A stretch of 22,324 bases of DNA from Actinomycetes bacterium (lineage in GTDB: Bacteria; Actinomycetota; Acidimicrobiia; Spongiisociales; UBA5794). The stretch covers positions 1 to 22,324 of the forward strand of contig JAMBLL010000242.1 of the NCBI GenBank assembly GCA_023336765.1. Direction: 5' to 3'. The position numbers and the translations under genes were made by a program. The notes beneath the pieces are model-generated. The model worked only from the letters and a program-made list of their open reading frames with translations. It was not told the DNA's origin and did no database searches. Below are positions 14,230-21,233 of the stretch, piece after piece (positions within the stretch are counted from its first letter, which is position 1; each line of letters opens with the position of its first letter).

Positions 14230-14946
14230 TTGGCAATTCGGAGCGACCAGGGGATCGTGTTGCGCGGGTATCCGTTCGGTGAGTCCCACCGTGTTGTTGT
14301 CCTGCTGAGCCCGAACCATGGGAAGCTGCGGACCGTTGCCAAGGGTGTTCGCAAGACCAAGAGCCGGTTCGGGGGCCGGCTCGAACCACTCACTCATGTC
14401 GACATCGTCCTGTACGAGGGGAAGAACCTCGACACGATCACGCAGGTCTCCATCATCAACGCCTACCCACACTTGAGGAACCATCTCGACAGGGTGCTGG
14501 CCGCGGGAACGATGATCGAAGTCGTCGATGCAGTCGTCCAGGAGGACGAACCCTCTCAACGTATGTTCCTTCTGCTCCAGCGCGGTCTGACCGTTCTCGA
14601 CCACGGACCCGCACACCCAGACCTCGTGACCTCTTTTCTCCTCAAGTCCGCGGCGATCATCGGTGTTGCCCCTGCACTCGACACATGTGCAGGCTGCGGA
14701 AGGAACACCGACCTGAGGTGGTTCAGCTTTGGTGCAGGCGGGTCTCTCTGTCCCTCATGCAGAACACCTGGTGCATACGCGTTGAGGGCTGGCCTCGTCC
14801 CGTACCTTGCCGCTGTCGCCGCCGCGGACCTTCATCGGCTCCCTGAATCCGACGAGTCTTTCTCCAAAGAGGGTCTCGGCGTGACGAAACGGTTCATCGA
14901 GTACCACCTCGAACGGCAACTCCAAACACTGACGGTGATGCCATGA
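14230..14946 (+). CDS. recO: DNA repair protein RecO
   Basis: RecO loads RecA onto SSB-coated single-stranded DNA in the RecFOR pathway. With the TTG start at 14230 the protein has 238 residues and begins at the usual family position (AIRSDQGIVLRGYPFGESHR). An AAAGGG site lies 5 nt before this TTG. The ATG at 14152 would add 26 residues unlike RecO and has no ribosome binding site. The N-terminal OB fold includes LRTVAKGVRKTKSRFGGRLE. A zinc finger is formed by CAGC and CPSC, spaced by about 19 residues. The stop overlaps uppS as ATGA. Confidence 0.93.
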   Translation: MAIRSDQGIVLRGYPFGESHRVVVLLSPNHGKLRTVAKGVRKTKSRFGGRLEPLTHVDIVLYEGKNLDTITQVSIINAYPHLRNHLDRVLAAGTMIEVVDAVVQEDEPSQRMFLLLQRGLTVLDHGPAHPDLVTSFLLKSAAIIGVAPALDTCAGCGRNTDLRWFSFGAGGSLCPSCRTPGAYALRAGLVPYLAAVAAADLHRLPESDESFSKEGLGVTKRFIEYHLERQLQTLTVMP

Positions 14947-15710
14947 TCGATTGGCTCACCGCCGATATCGACCTGGACAGTGTCCCGCTGCATGTTGGCA
15001 TCATCATGGACGGGAATGGCAGATGGGCGAACGCTCGTGGTCTGCACAGGACCCAGGGCCATGCGGCGGGGGAGCCAGCGCTGTTCGACGTCGTTCATGG
15101 TGCGCTCGACCTCGGTGTGCAATGGTTGACCGTGTACACGTTCTCGACGGAGAACTGGGACAGGGACACTTCGGAGGTCGAGTTCCTGATGCAATTCAAT
15201 GTGGACCTGCTCGAAAGGCGACGCGACGAACTCGATGATCTTGGCGTCAGGATCCTGTTCATGGGAGATGTCGACGACGATCGGGTTCCCCAGGTTCTTC
15301 GCGACCGCATCAGGAGTGCAGAGGAACTCACCGCATCGAACACCAAGATGACGATGGTCTACGCATTCAATTACGGTGGGAGGATCGAGATCGTTGATGC
15401 AGTCAAGACGATCGCGAGGGGCGTCGCCAGCGGATCCATCGATCCTGACACGATCACAATGGACACCGTGTCGAACAACCTCTATCTCGCAGACATGCCA
15501 GACCCTGACCTCGTGATCCGCACGAGCGGTGAGCAGAGGACATCGAACTTCCTGCTGTGGGAGGCTGCGTACAGCGAGTACGTGTTCACGCCTGTCCTGT
15601 GGCCGGATTTCGACAGGCACGAGTTCGCCCGCTGTGTGGGGGAGTACCAGACCCGTGATCGGCGGTTTGGTGGGGCGGTAGATGGACCGTTGACCGATGG
15701 CGACGGGTAG
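14943..15710 (+). CDS. uppS: Undecaprenyl diphosphate synthase (cis-prenyltransferase)
   Basis: This enzyme condenses isopentenyl diphosphate with an allylic diphosphate to make the long-chain polyprenyl carrier for cell-wall synthesis. The protein has 255 residues. GIIMDGNGRWAN contains the catalytic Asp23. FSTENW, AFNYGGRIEIVDA and RTSGEQRTSNFLLWEAAYSE are the remaining family blocks. The product chain length cannot be read from the sequence; actinobacteria often have two such enzymes. The ATG at 14943 overlaps the recO stop. A 30-bp gap separates it from glyS. Confidence 0.95.
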   Translation: MIDWLTADIDLDSVPLHVGIIMDGNGRWANARGLHRTQGHAAGEPALFDVVHGALDLGVQWLTVYTFSTENWDRDTSEVEFLMQFNVDLLERRRDELDDLGVRILFMGDVDDDRVPQVLRDRIRSAEELTASNTKMTMVYAFNYGGRIEIVDAVKTIARGVASGSIDPDTITMDTVSNNLYLADMPDPDLVIRTSGEQRTSNFLLWEAAYSEYVFTPVLWPDFDRHEFARCVGEYQTRDRRFGGAVDGPLTDGDG

Positions 15711-15740
15711 GATTCTGCCACTCAGCGACCAGGATCTGTG

Positions 15741-17048
15741 ATGCCAGCCGATTTCGACACGATCGTCAACCTTTCCAAGAAGCGCGGATTCGTTTTCCAG
15801 GCTTCCGAGATCTACGGCGGGCTTCGCTCCGCCTACGATTACGGTCCCCTCGGTGTCGAGTTGCTTCGCAACGTCAAAGAACAGTGGTGGCGCTCGATGG
15901 TGCGCATGCGTGACGACATCGTCGGTCTCGACTCGGCGATTCTTCAGTCTCCAGAGGTATGGGTCGCGTCAGGACACGTCGCATCTTTCTCTGACCCGCT
16001 CGTGGAGTGTCGCGAGTGCAACGCCAGACACAGGGTGGACAAGCTCAAAGATTCCAACAAGTGTCCAACGTGTGGAAACTCAGGGACCTTCACGGAACCC
16101 AAAGAGTTCAACCTCATGTTCAAAACGCACATGGGTCCCGTCGAGAGCGAAGAGAACAAGGTCTATCTTCGTCCCGAAACTGCGCAGGGCATCTTCACGA
16201 ACTTCGAGAACGTCCGCAGGACCGCGCGGATGAAACTGCCCTTCGGCATCGCCCAGATCGGGAAGTCGTTCCGCAACGAGATCACCCCAGGTCAGTTCGT
16301 GTTCCGGACGCGTGAATTCGAACAGATGGAGATGCAGTACTTCTGTTATCCGGACACTGCAGACCGATACTTCGATGAGTGGGTCGAGGCTCGAGATGCT
16401 TGGTACATGGACCTCGGGATGACGCCGGAGAACCTGAGGCACGCTCCCCACGGAGCGGACGAACTCGCCCACTATGCCGCCGCCGCGATCGATGTCGAGT
16501 ATCGCTTCCCCTGGGGATGGGATGAACTCGAAGGAATCCACAACCGCACCGATTTCGATCTGAACGCACATATGGAGCACTCAGGCGAGGACCTGACCTA
16601 CTTCAACCAGGAGGCGAACGAACGCCTCGTCCCCTATGTTGTGGAAACGGCAGCCGGCGCCACCCGCACGACGTTCGCGTTCTTGATCGACGCGTACACC
16701 GAGGAAGAGGTCAATGGGGAGAGCAGGGTCGTGCTGAAACTCGATCCACGACTTGCACCGGTGAAGGTTGCGGTGTTGCCGCTGTCCAAGAAGCCCGACC
16801 TCGTTGCGACGACGAATAAGGTTGCAGATTCGCTCAGGGACAGATGGCAGATTGAGGTCGACGTCACCCAGTCGATCGGACGTAGGTATCGCAGACAAGA
16901 TGAGATCGGAACACCATATTGTGTGACGGTTGACTTCGAATCGCTCGAAGATCACCAGGTCACAGTGCGTGACCGAGACACGATGGCTCAGGATCGAATC
17001 GCGATCGACAACCTCGCCAGCTATCTCGAGGACAAGTTGCCGCTGTAA
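15741..17048 (+). CDS. glyS: Glycyl-tRNA synthetase, class II homodimeric type
   Basis: It charges tRNA-Gly with glycine. The protein has 435 residues and a class II core: FQASEIYGGLRSAYDYGPLG at the N terminus, motif 2 RNEITPGQFVFRTREFEQ (from R178) and a C-terminal anticodon-binding domain (LAPVKVAVLPL onward). C90, C93, C108 and C111 form a probable zinc site (CREC, CPTC). This is the single-chain type of archaea, eukaryotes and many Gram-positives, not the alpha2-beta2 enzyme. The ATG at 15741 has AGGA 6 nt upstream; a GTG at 15738 is possible. No T-box leader fits in the 30-bp gap. Confidence 0.96.
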   Translation: MPADFDTIVNLSKKRGFVFQASEIYGGLRSAYDYGPLGVELLRNVKEQWWRSMVRMRDDIVGLDSAILQSPEVWVASGHVASFSDPLVECRECNARHRVDKLKDSNKCPTCGNSGTFTEPKEFNLMFKTHMGPVESEENKVYLRPETAQGIFTNFENVRRTARMKLPFGIAQIGKSFRNEITPGQFVFRTREFEQMEMQYFCYPDTADRYFDEWVEARDAWYMDLGMTPENLRHAPHGADELAHYAAAAIDVEYRFPWGWDELEGIHNRTDFDLNAHMEHSGEDLTYFNQEANERLVPYVVETAAGATRTTFAFLIDAYTEEEVNGESRVVLKLDPRLAPVKVAVLPLSKKPDLVATTNKVADSLRDRWQIEVDVTQSIGRRYRRQDEIGTPYCVTVDFESLEDHQVTVRDRDTMAQDRIAIDNLASYLEDKLPL

Positions 17049-17083
17049 GGGTCTTCGGGTGTGAGCGGGGTGCGGGTTCGGAA

Positions 17084-17193
17084 GGTATCACGAAGTACGT
17101 AGCACGAAGTACGACTCGGAGCTGGGGTTGTGCCTGCACGATGTCTCCCTCCTGATTCATAATCGTGATACGTCATACGTACGACGTACTACC
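17084..17193. repeat. 110-bp imperfect inverted repeat between glyS and the Lrp gene
   Basis: The arms 17084-17113 and 17164-17193 match at about 21 of 30 positions when one is reverse complemented. TATCACGA (17086-17093) and TCGTGATA (17163-17170) are exact but offset. The left arm also holds two direct copies of CACGAAGTACG (17089-17099 and 17103-17113). The element lies between convergent genes and codes for nothing. It resembles a small palindromic (MITE-like) element or decayed repeat. Confidence 0.5.
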
Positions 17194-17246
17194 GGCTGAA
17201 GTCTCCCCGATCCTGACCGGACCTCGCACATGTTCGAAGAGGCGTC

Positions 17247-17693
17247 TTAGCCTTCCAGTGTGGGGAGTCGTCCCTCGAAGTAGGTTGCGAGGACAACGAT
17301 GGCTCTCGTGCGCCCGGGTGCGTGTTGTCTGATCTCTTCGAGAAGATCTCCAAGATGATTCGATGACCGTGCCCGCACCATCACAAGTAGGTCGAACTCA
17401 CCGGTGACGGCGTAACAGCTGTACACATAGGGGATCGACCTGAGGCCTTCAGCAACATCCTTGAGGGGGCGGTCGTCGGGTGCAGTCACAGAGATCACTG
17501 CGGTTACCGGCAATCCGAGAGCCTCCCAGTCGACCTTGACGCGGGTACCGAGGATGATCCCGCGCTCAGTGAGTCGCTTGACCCGTTGGTGCACCGTGGT
17601 GGTGGCAACCCCTGCCTCATCTGCGATCCGGCTGTACGGCATCCGCCCGTCTTCGGTCAAACATGCGATAATTGTGTGGTCAAGTGCGTCCAT
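17247..17693 (-). CDS. Lrp/AsnC family transcriptional regulator
   Basis: Regulators of this family bind amino acids or related effectors and control metabolism genes. The protein has 148 residues. An N-terminal winged helix (about 3-60) contains DHTIIACLTEDGRMPYSRIA and VATTTVHQRVKRLTERGII. The C-terminal RAM domain contains VTGEFDLLVMVRARSSNHLG, then a final VLATYFEGRLPTLE. The ATG at 17691-17693 was chosen because family members begin MDxxD; 8 more codons are open upstream. No Shine-Dalgarno site is present, but TAATAT lies 8 nt upstream on the minus strand. It is divergent from the dnaG leader. The effector is unknown. Confidence 0.93.
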   Translation of the reverse strand: MDALDHTIIACLTEDGRMPYSRIADEAGVATTTVHQRVKRLTERGIILGTRVKVDWEALGLPVTAVISVTAPDDRPLKDVAEGLRSIPYVYSCYAVTGEFDLLVMVRARSSNHLGDLLEEIRQHAPGRTRAIVVLATYFEGRLPTLEG

Positions 17694-17700
17694 GTATGGA

Positions 17701-17738
17701 GATATTACACATAACACGCGGAATAGGTGTACAATATG
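17701..17738. promoter_or_regulatory. Divergent promoter/operator between the Lrp gene and the dnaG leader
   Basis: GATATTACAC (17701-17710) and GTGTACAATAT (17728-17738) are near-exact inverted copies, differing by one inserted base. Each contains a -10-like box: TAATAT on the minus strand (17702-17707) and TACAAT on the plus strand (17730-17735, 5 of 6). The symmetry suits binding by the adjacent Lrp/AsnC dimer. It could also simply reflect two facing promoters. Confidence 0.42.
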
Positions 17739-17790
17739 TTGCGTTGAACAGATGAGAGAGTGAAATCAACATCGGAAAGGACGGTTTCTC

Positions 17791-17874
17791 ATGCATCCCG
17801 ACACCGCACTTCAATTGTTCCATTCGCGTGTGATAGCCGCACAGGCGATCCAGCATCGCAAAGCGAAGAAGTAG
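17791..17874 (+). CDS. Candidate small ORF of 27 residues
   Basis: I do not recognise a family. The ORF starts MHPDTALQLF, continues with an Ala/Gln-rich, probably helical stretch, and ends in a basic KAKK tail. An AAAGGA sequence lies 9 nt before the ATG, one of the clearer ribosome binding sites in the window. A TACAAT box at 17730-17735 could provide a transcript with about 50 nt of leader. It lies between the divergent Lrp promoter region and a strong hairpin at 17895. It may be a small protein or a leader peptide. Shortness makes chance occurrence possible. Confidence 0.42.
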   Translation: MHPDTALQLFHSRVIAAQAIQHRKAKK

Positions 17875-17894
17875 ATAGTTCCTCCAACCAAGCG

Positions 17895-17918
17895 CGAGGG
17901 CACCGTGAGGTGTCCTCG
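17895..17918 (+). terminator. 10-bp hairpin with GUGA tetraloop in front of dnaG
   Basis: The arms 17895-17904 (CGAGGGCACC) and 17909-17918 (GGTGTCCTCG) pair fully, with one G-U, around the GNRA loop GTGA. An alternative pairing joins GCGCGAG (17892-17898) with CTCGCGC (17921-17927) and would compete with the first stem. No T-run follows. It could end the small-ORF transcript or act as an attenuator-like switch. The structure is read by eye only. Confidence 0.45.
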
Positions 17919-17971
17919 TTCTCGCGCCTGAGCGACTTTGGCTCGCTGGCGCATCGGTTGTGCAACAGCTG

Positions 17972-17977
17972 TATCGT
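17972..17977 (+). promoter_or_regulatory. Putative -10 box of dnaG (leaderless start)
   Basis: TATCGT fits TANNNT and stands 6 nt before the dnaG ATG, the same spacing as for hrcA and the dehydratase gene. No convincing -35 was found. Confidence 0.4.
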
Positions 17978-17983
17978 TTCCCC

Positions 17984-19780
17984 ATGGCGTATTCACGCGA
18001 TGACATTGACCTTGTTCGGCATAAGTCTGACCTCGTCGCGCTTGCCAAGGAGACCACGAAGGTCAAAGGCTCAGGGAACAGGGCGATGGCTGTGTGCCCG
18101 TTCCACTCCGAGAAGACCCCGTCCTTGTCGATCGACGGTGCCAGGGGCCTCTACCACTGTTTCGGCTGCGGAAAAAGTGGGGATGTCTATCGATGGGTTC
18201 AAGAGACGCAGGGCCTCGACTTTTCCGGCGCCGTGGAGTTCCTCGCCCGCAGAGCGGGCGTCACACTCACCATCGACCCGGAGGCTGCCAAGCGGCGTAG
18301 CCAGCGCGAAAGCCTCATAGAAGCCACCCAGGGTGCCGTGGCCTTCTATACACAAAGGCTGAAGTCAGCACCCGATGCCGGAGCGGCTCGGAGTTATGTG
18401 CGGTCGCGCGGGTACGGGGCCGATGTTGTCGATACCTTCTCACTTGGATACTCGCCAGACGAGTGGCAGGCGCTGGTCGAGCATCTTCGCGAGATGGGAG
18501 TACGTGACGACGCAATGGTGTCAGCGGGCCTTGCCAGACAGGGAAATCAGGGTTTGTACGATCGGTTCCGTGGGCGGCTGATGTTCCCGATCTTCGACCT
18601 CAGGGGTGATGCCGTCGGCTTCGGAGCGAGGATTCTCGACGGTGAGGGAGCAAAGTATCTTAATTCGTCAGAGTCGCCCATCTATCACAAGTCCAGCCTC
18701 CTCTATGGTCTCAACTGGGCGAAGTCCGACATCGTGCGTGCTGATACTGCAGTGGTCGTCGAGGGGTATACGGACGTGATCGCCATGCACAATGCGGACA
18801 TGCCCATTGCGGTAGCGACGTGTGGTACAGCCCTCGGTAAGGACCACCTCGATCTTCTTCGGAGGTTCTCCGAACGGGTCGTGTTCGCATTCGATGCGGA
18901 CGAAGCGGGGGCAGGGGCCGCTCTGAGAGGGTTCGAACATTCGGTGCCCGGCGACCTCGACCTCCGTGTTGCGGTCCTCCCCGAGGGCAAGGACCCGGCG
19001 GACATCGTGGCAGACGGAGACCTCTCGGTACTCAGGGATGCCATCGAGGCCTCGACCACAGTGCTCCAATTCAAGATCGAGGCAGAGCTTGGTAAGTACG
19101 ATCTCTCACGTCCCGAGATGGGGGCAAAGGCGGTTCAGGATGCAGCGAGGGTGATCGCAGCGCATCCCGACCCCGTCACCCGGCGTGAATACGCCGTAAG
19201 CGTCGCCAGGAGGACGGGCGTCGACGTGGGCTACGTCGAACAGGCGATCCGATCAGTTGCGTCGTCAGGTAGACGTACTGCCAGGGCCGAACCGGATCCA
19301 TTCGAATCGTCAGATGTCGAGGGGGACGAACAAGAGGACCGTCCCTTTAGATCGATGATGTATCGAGCTGAACTCGAGTTGATCCGGGTGCTTTTGCTGA
19401 ACGATGTGGACCTCGCAGGAATCGAGGTGGATCCCGGGTTGTTCGCAAGCGATGAAACTCGATCGATGTTCGCCCGTGTCACGGTGATCGCCGAGGGTGT
19501 CCCCCCAGGGGATGCACTCGAACTTGGCGCGGCTCTGGGAGATGACGATTCGCCAGAGGCGCGAACGATGAAGGAACTCGTACTCGTTGACCGCCCCCTG
19601 CCGAGCGTGGAGGACCTCGTGAACCGACTCGAGGTTGGACGCCTCGATGGTCAGATCTCGACGGTAACGAGACAGCTCCGCCAGGTCGATGAAAAGGCAG
19701 ACCCGCAGACCTATTCGCAACTCTGGCGAGAACTGATATCGTTGCAGCAGCACAAGCGTGATCGGAGGGAGGATCGATGA
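17984..19780 (+). CDS. dnaG: DNA primase DnaG
   Basis: DnaG synthesises RNA primers at the replication fork. The protein has 598 residues. The CHC2 zinc finger is C38-PF-H41 and C59-FG-C62. The Toprim catalytic core has EGYTD (E260) and FDADEAG (D304, D306), with TCGTAL between them. The C-terminal part (about 430-598) corresponds to the helicase-interacting region. The ATG at 17984 gives the standard MAYSRDDIDLVR start; a GTG at 17960 would add 8 residues. No Shine-Dalgarno sequence precedes the ATG. The stop overlaps rpoD by 4 bp, giving a dnaG-rpoD unit like the classic macromolecular synthesis operon but without rpsU. Confidence 0.97.
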   Translation: MAYSRDDIDLVRHKSDLVALAKETTKVKGSGNRAMAVCPFHSEKTPSLSIDGARGLYHCFGCGKSGDVYRWVQETQGLDFSGAVEFLARRAGVTLTIDPEAAKRRSQRESLIEATQGAVAFYTQRLKSAPDAGAARSYVRSRGYGADVVDTFSLGYSPDEWQALVEHLREMGVRDDAMVSAGLARQGNQGLYDRFRGRLMFPIFDLRGDAVGFGARILDGEGAKYLNSSESPIYHKSSLLYGLNWAKSDIVRADTAVVVEGYTDVIAMHNADMPIAVATCGTALGKDHLDLLRRFSERVVFAFDADEAGAGAALRGFEHSVPGDLDLRVAVLPEGKDPADIVADGDLSVLRDAIEASTTVLQFKIEAELGKYDLSRPEMGAKAVQDAARVIAAHPDPVTRREYAVSVARRTGVDVGYVEQAIRSVASSGRRTARAEPDPFESSDVEGDEQEDRPFRSMMYRAELELIRVLLLNDVDLAGIEVDPGLFASDETRSMFARVTVIAEGVPPGDALELGAALGDDDSPEARTMKELVLVDRPLPSVEDLVNRLEVGRLDGQISTVTRQLRQVDEKADPQTYSQLWRELISLQQHKRDRREDR

Positions 19781-20913
19781 CCGAGGCAACCTCAGTCGCT
19801 ACGGAGGTCCTCATCGTTCGTGGCCGTCAGCGCGGATTCCTCCTCGTCGGTGAGATCCAACAGGAACTCGAGGAGGTCGAGGCCCCGCCTGACTCGTTCG
19901 AGGCTGTGTTCACGACCCTCCTCGAGGCTGGCATCGATGTCAGGGAGGAGTCCGAGGACATCTACGCGGACTCGGAGATCTCGGGCGAGGAACTTGTCCA
20001 TGTGTCCGATCCTGTGCGGATGTATCTCCAGGAGATCGGCCGCTATCCGCTGCTTGATGCCCAACAAGAGGTTGAGCTCGCCATGCAGGTTGAGGCTGGC
20101 ATCCGTGCTGAAGAACGTCTCGATGAGAACGTGCCTCGGACAACTGCAGAGCGGGTCCTCCTTGAACGTCAGGCGCGTCTCGCAGATCGGGCACGTCAAC
20201 AGCTGGTGGTATCGAACCTGCGGTTGGTCGTATCGATCGCCAAGAAGTACATCGGGAGGGGACTCGGCCTGCTCGACCTCATCCAGGAGGGGAACCTCGG
20301 GCTCATCCGTGCGGTTGAGAAGTTCGACTACCGGCGGGGGTTCAAGTTCTCGACATATGCCACCTGGTGGATACGCCAGGCGGTGACGAGGGCCATTGCT
20401 GACCAGGCCAGGACGATCCGTGTCCCCGTACACATGGTTGAGACGATCAACAAGCTCGCGATGGTCCAGCGCACACTTCATCAGGATCTCGGCCGCGAGC
20501 CGACTATCGCTGAGATCGCCAAGGAACTCGACATCGAGTCAGGCAAGGTCACAGAGCTTCGGCGGATCGCTCAGGATCCGTTGTCTCTCGAAACCCCGAT
20601 CGGCGCTGAGGAGGACGCAACAATCGGGGACATCGTGCCTGATCTGGGTGCAGATGTTCCTGTCGAGGAAGCTGCGTTCAAACTCCTCCAGGAGTATCTG
20701 TCTCTCGCCCTTGAATCACTCAACGAACGCGAGCGTCAGGTGCTGATCATGCGTTTCGGGCTTGCGGACGGGAACGTGAAGACGCTCGAACAGGTCGGAG
20801 AACACTTCGATGTGACCAGGGAGCGTATTCGCCAGATCGAGAACAAGGCTCTTGCGAAACTCCGTCAGCCGGCGCGAGCGCGCCAACTCGACGGTTTTCT
20901 CGAGAACGGTTGA
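19777..20913 (+). CDS. rpoD: Primary RNA polymerase sigma factor (RpoD/SigA type)
   Basis: A sigma-70 factor of 378 residues. A short region 1.1-like segment occupies about 1-60, then region 1.2 (DPVRMYLQEIGRYPLLDAQQ). Region 2 has NLRLVVSIAKKYIGRGLGLL, DLIQEGNLGLIRAVEKFDYR and FSTYATWWIRQAVTRAI. Region 3 follows, then region 4.2 with LEQVGEHFDVTRERIRQIEN near the C terminus. The complete region 2.4 and dnaG linkage favour the primary factor over an alternative one; SigB-type group 2 factors cannot be fully excluded. GGAGGGAGG precedes the ATG, which overlaps dnaG as ATGA. Its stop directly abuts the stop of the opposite-strand gene. Confidence 0.94.
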   Translation: MTEATSVATEVLIVRGRQRGFLLVGEIQQELEEVEAPPDSFEAVFTTLLEAGIDVREESEDIYADSEISGEELVHVSDPVRMYLQEIGRYPLLDAQQEVELAMQVEAGIRAEERLDENVPRTTAERVLLERQARLADRARQQLVVSNLRLVVSIAKKYIGRGLGLLDLIQEGNLGLIRAVEKFDYRRGFKFSTYATWWIRQAVTRAIADQARTIRVPVHMVETINKLAMVQRTLHQDLGREPTIAEIAKELDIESGKVTELRRIAQDPLSLETPIGAEEDATIGDIVPDLGADVPVEEAAFKLLQEYLSLALESLNERERQVLIMRFGLADGNVKTLEQVGEHFDVTRERIRQIENKALAKLRQPARARQLDGFLENG

Positions 20914-20932
20914 TCAGCGCGCTGCGCGCTGA
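20914..20932. terminator. Palindrome at the rpoD / YtxH-like gene junction
   Basis: TCAGCGCGCTGCGCGCTGA is a perfect inverted repeat with 9-bp arms around one T. It begins right after the rpoD stop and covers the last codons of the opposite gene. It may end both transcripts, but no clear T-run is present. Confidence 0.4.
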
Positions 20933-21147
20933 CGAATGGTGTCTGCCGTGCTCACGAGAGTGTTCCCGGCGCCAGCGCGTGTCTTGCGAGTCGATTTCTC
21001 AGCAAGATCCGTGGTCTTGCGAACCACGTCGTTCGAACGGATCTTGTTGTATGCGGCCACGATCTGGTCGTAGCGTTCCCTCCCTGCGCGTGCCCCGAGA
21101 AGAAAACCGATGATGAGGCCTGTGATGAGGCCTGTACGAAATTTCAT
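20914..21147 (-). CDS. Small YtxH-like membrane protein
   Basis: A protein of 77 residues with one membrane helix at the N terminus (GLITGLIIGFLLGARAG), followed by RERYDQIVAAYNKIR and a basic, polar tail. The glycine-rich helix followed by GARAGRERY is typical of YtxH-like proteins of actinobacteria, whose function is not established. The start at 21147 is the ATG directly before KFRTG; the frame is open much further upstream, but that sequence is antisense to the CHAD gene. A -10-like GAGAAT lies 6 nt before the ATG. It is convergent with rpoD without any gap. Confidence 0.72.
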   Translation of the reverse strand: MKFRTGLITGLIIGFLLGARAGRERYDQIVAAYNKIRSNDVVRKTTDLAEKSTRKTRAGAGNTLVSTADTIRQRAAR

Positions 21148-21233
21148 GTATGGATTCTCGCACATTGTGGGAGCAACCGAGCCGGTGGGCCCAGCAGCCC
21201 GGTAGGTCATGGCGTTGGTAGTGTTCGGTAACG

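Noticed and set aside
15711..15740. Possible T-box riboswitch before glyS
   Set aside because: The gap is only 30 bp, too short for a T-box, and uppS coding sequence lies upstream.
17086..17191. CRISPR-like repeats
   Set aside because: There are only two 11-bp direct copies at a 14-bp spacing, with no spacers of regular length and no cas genes. The inverted-repeat interpretation fits better.
17760..18320. Plus-strand ORF of 186 codons overlapping dnaG
   Set aside because: Over most of its length it is a frame-shifted shadow of dnaG. The clearer ribosome binding site in the leader belongs to the 27-codon ORF in another frame.
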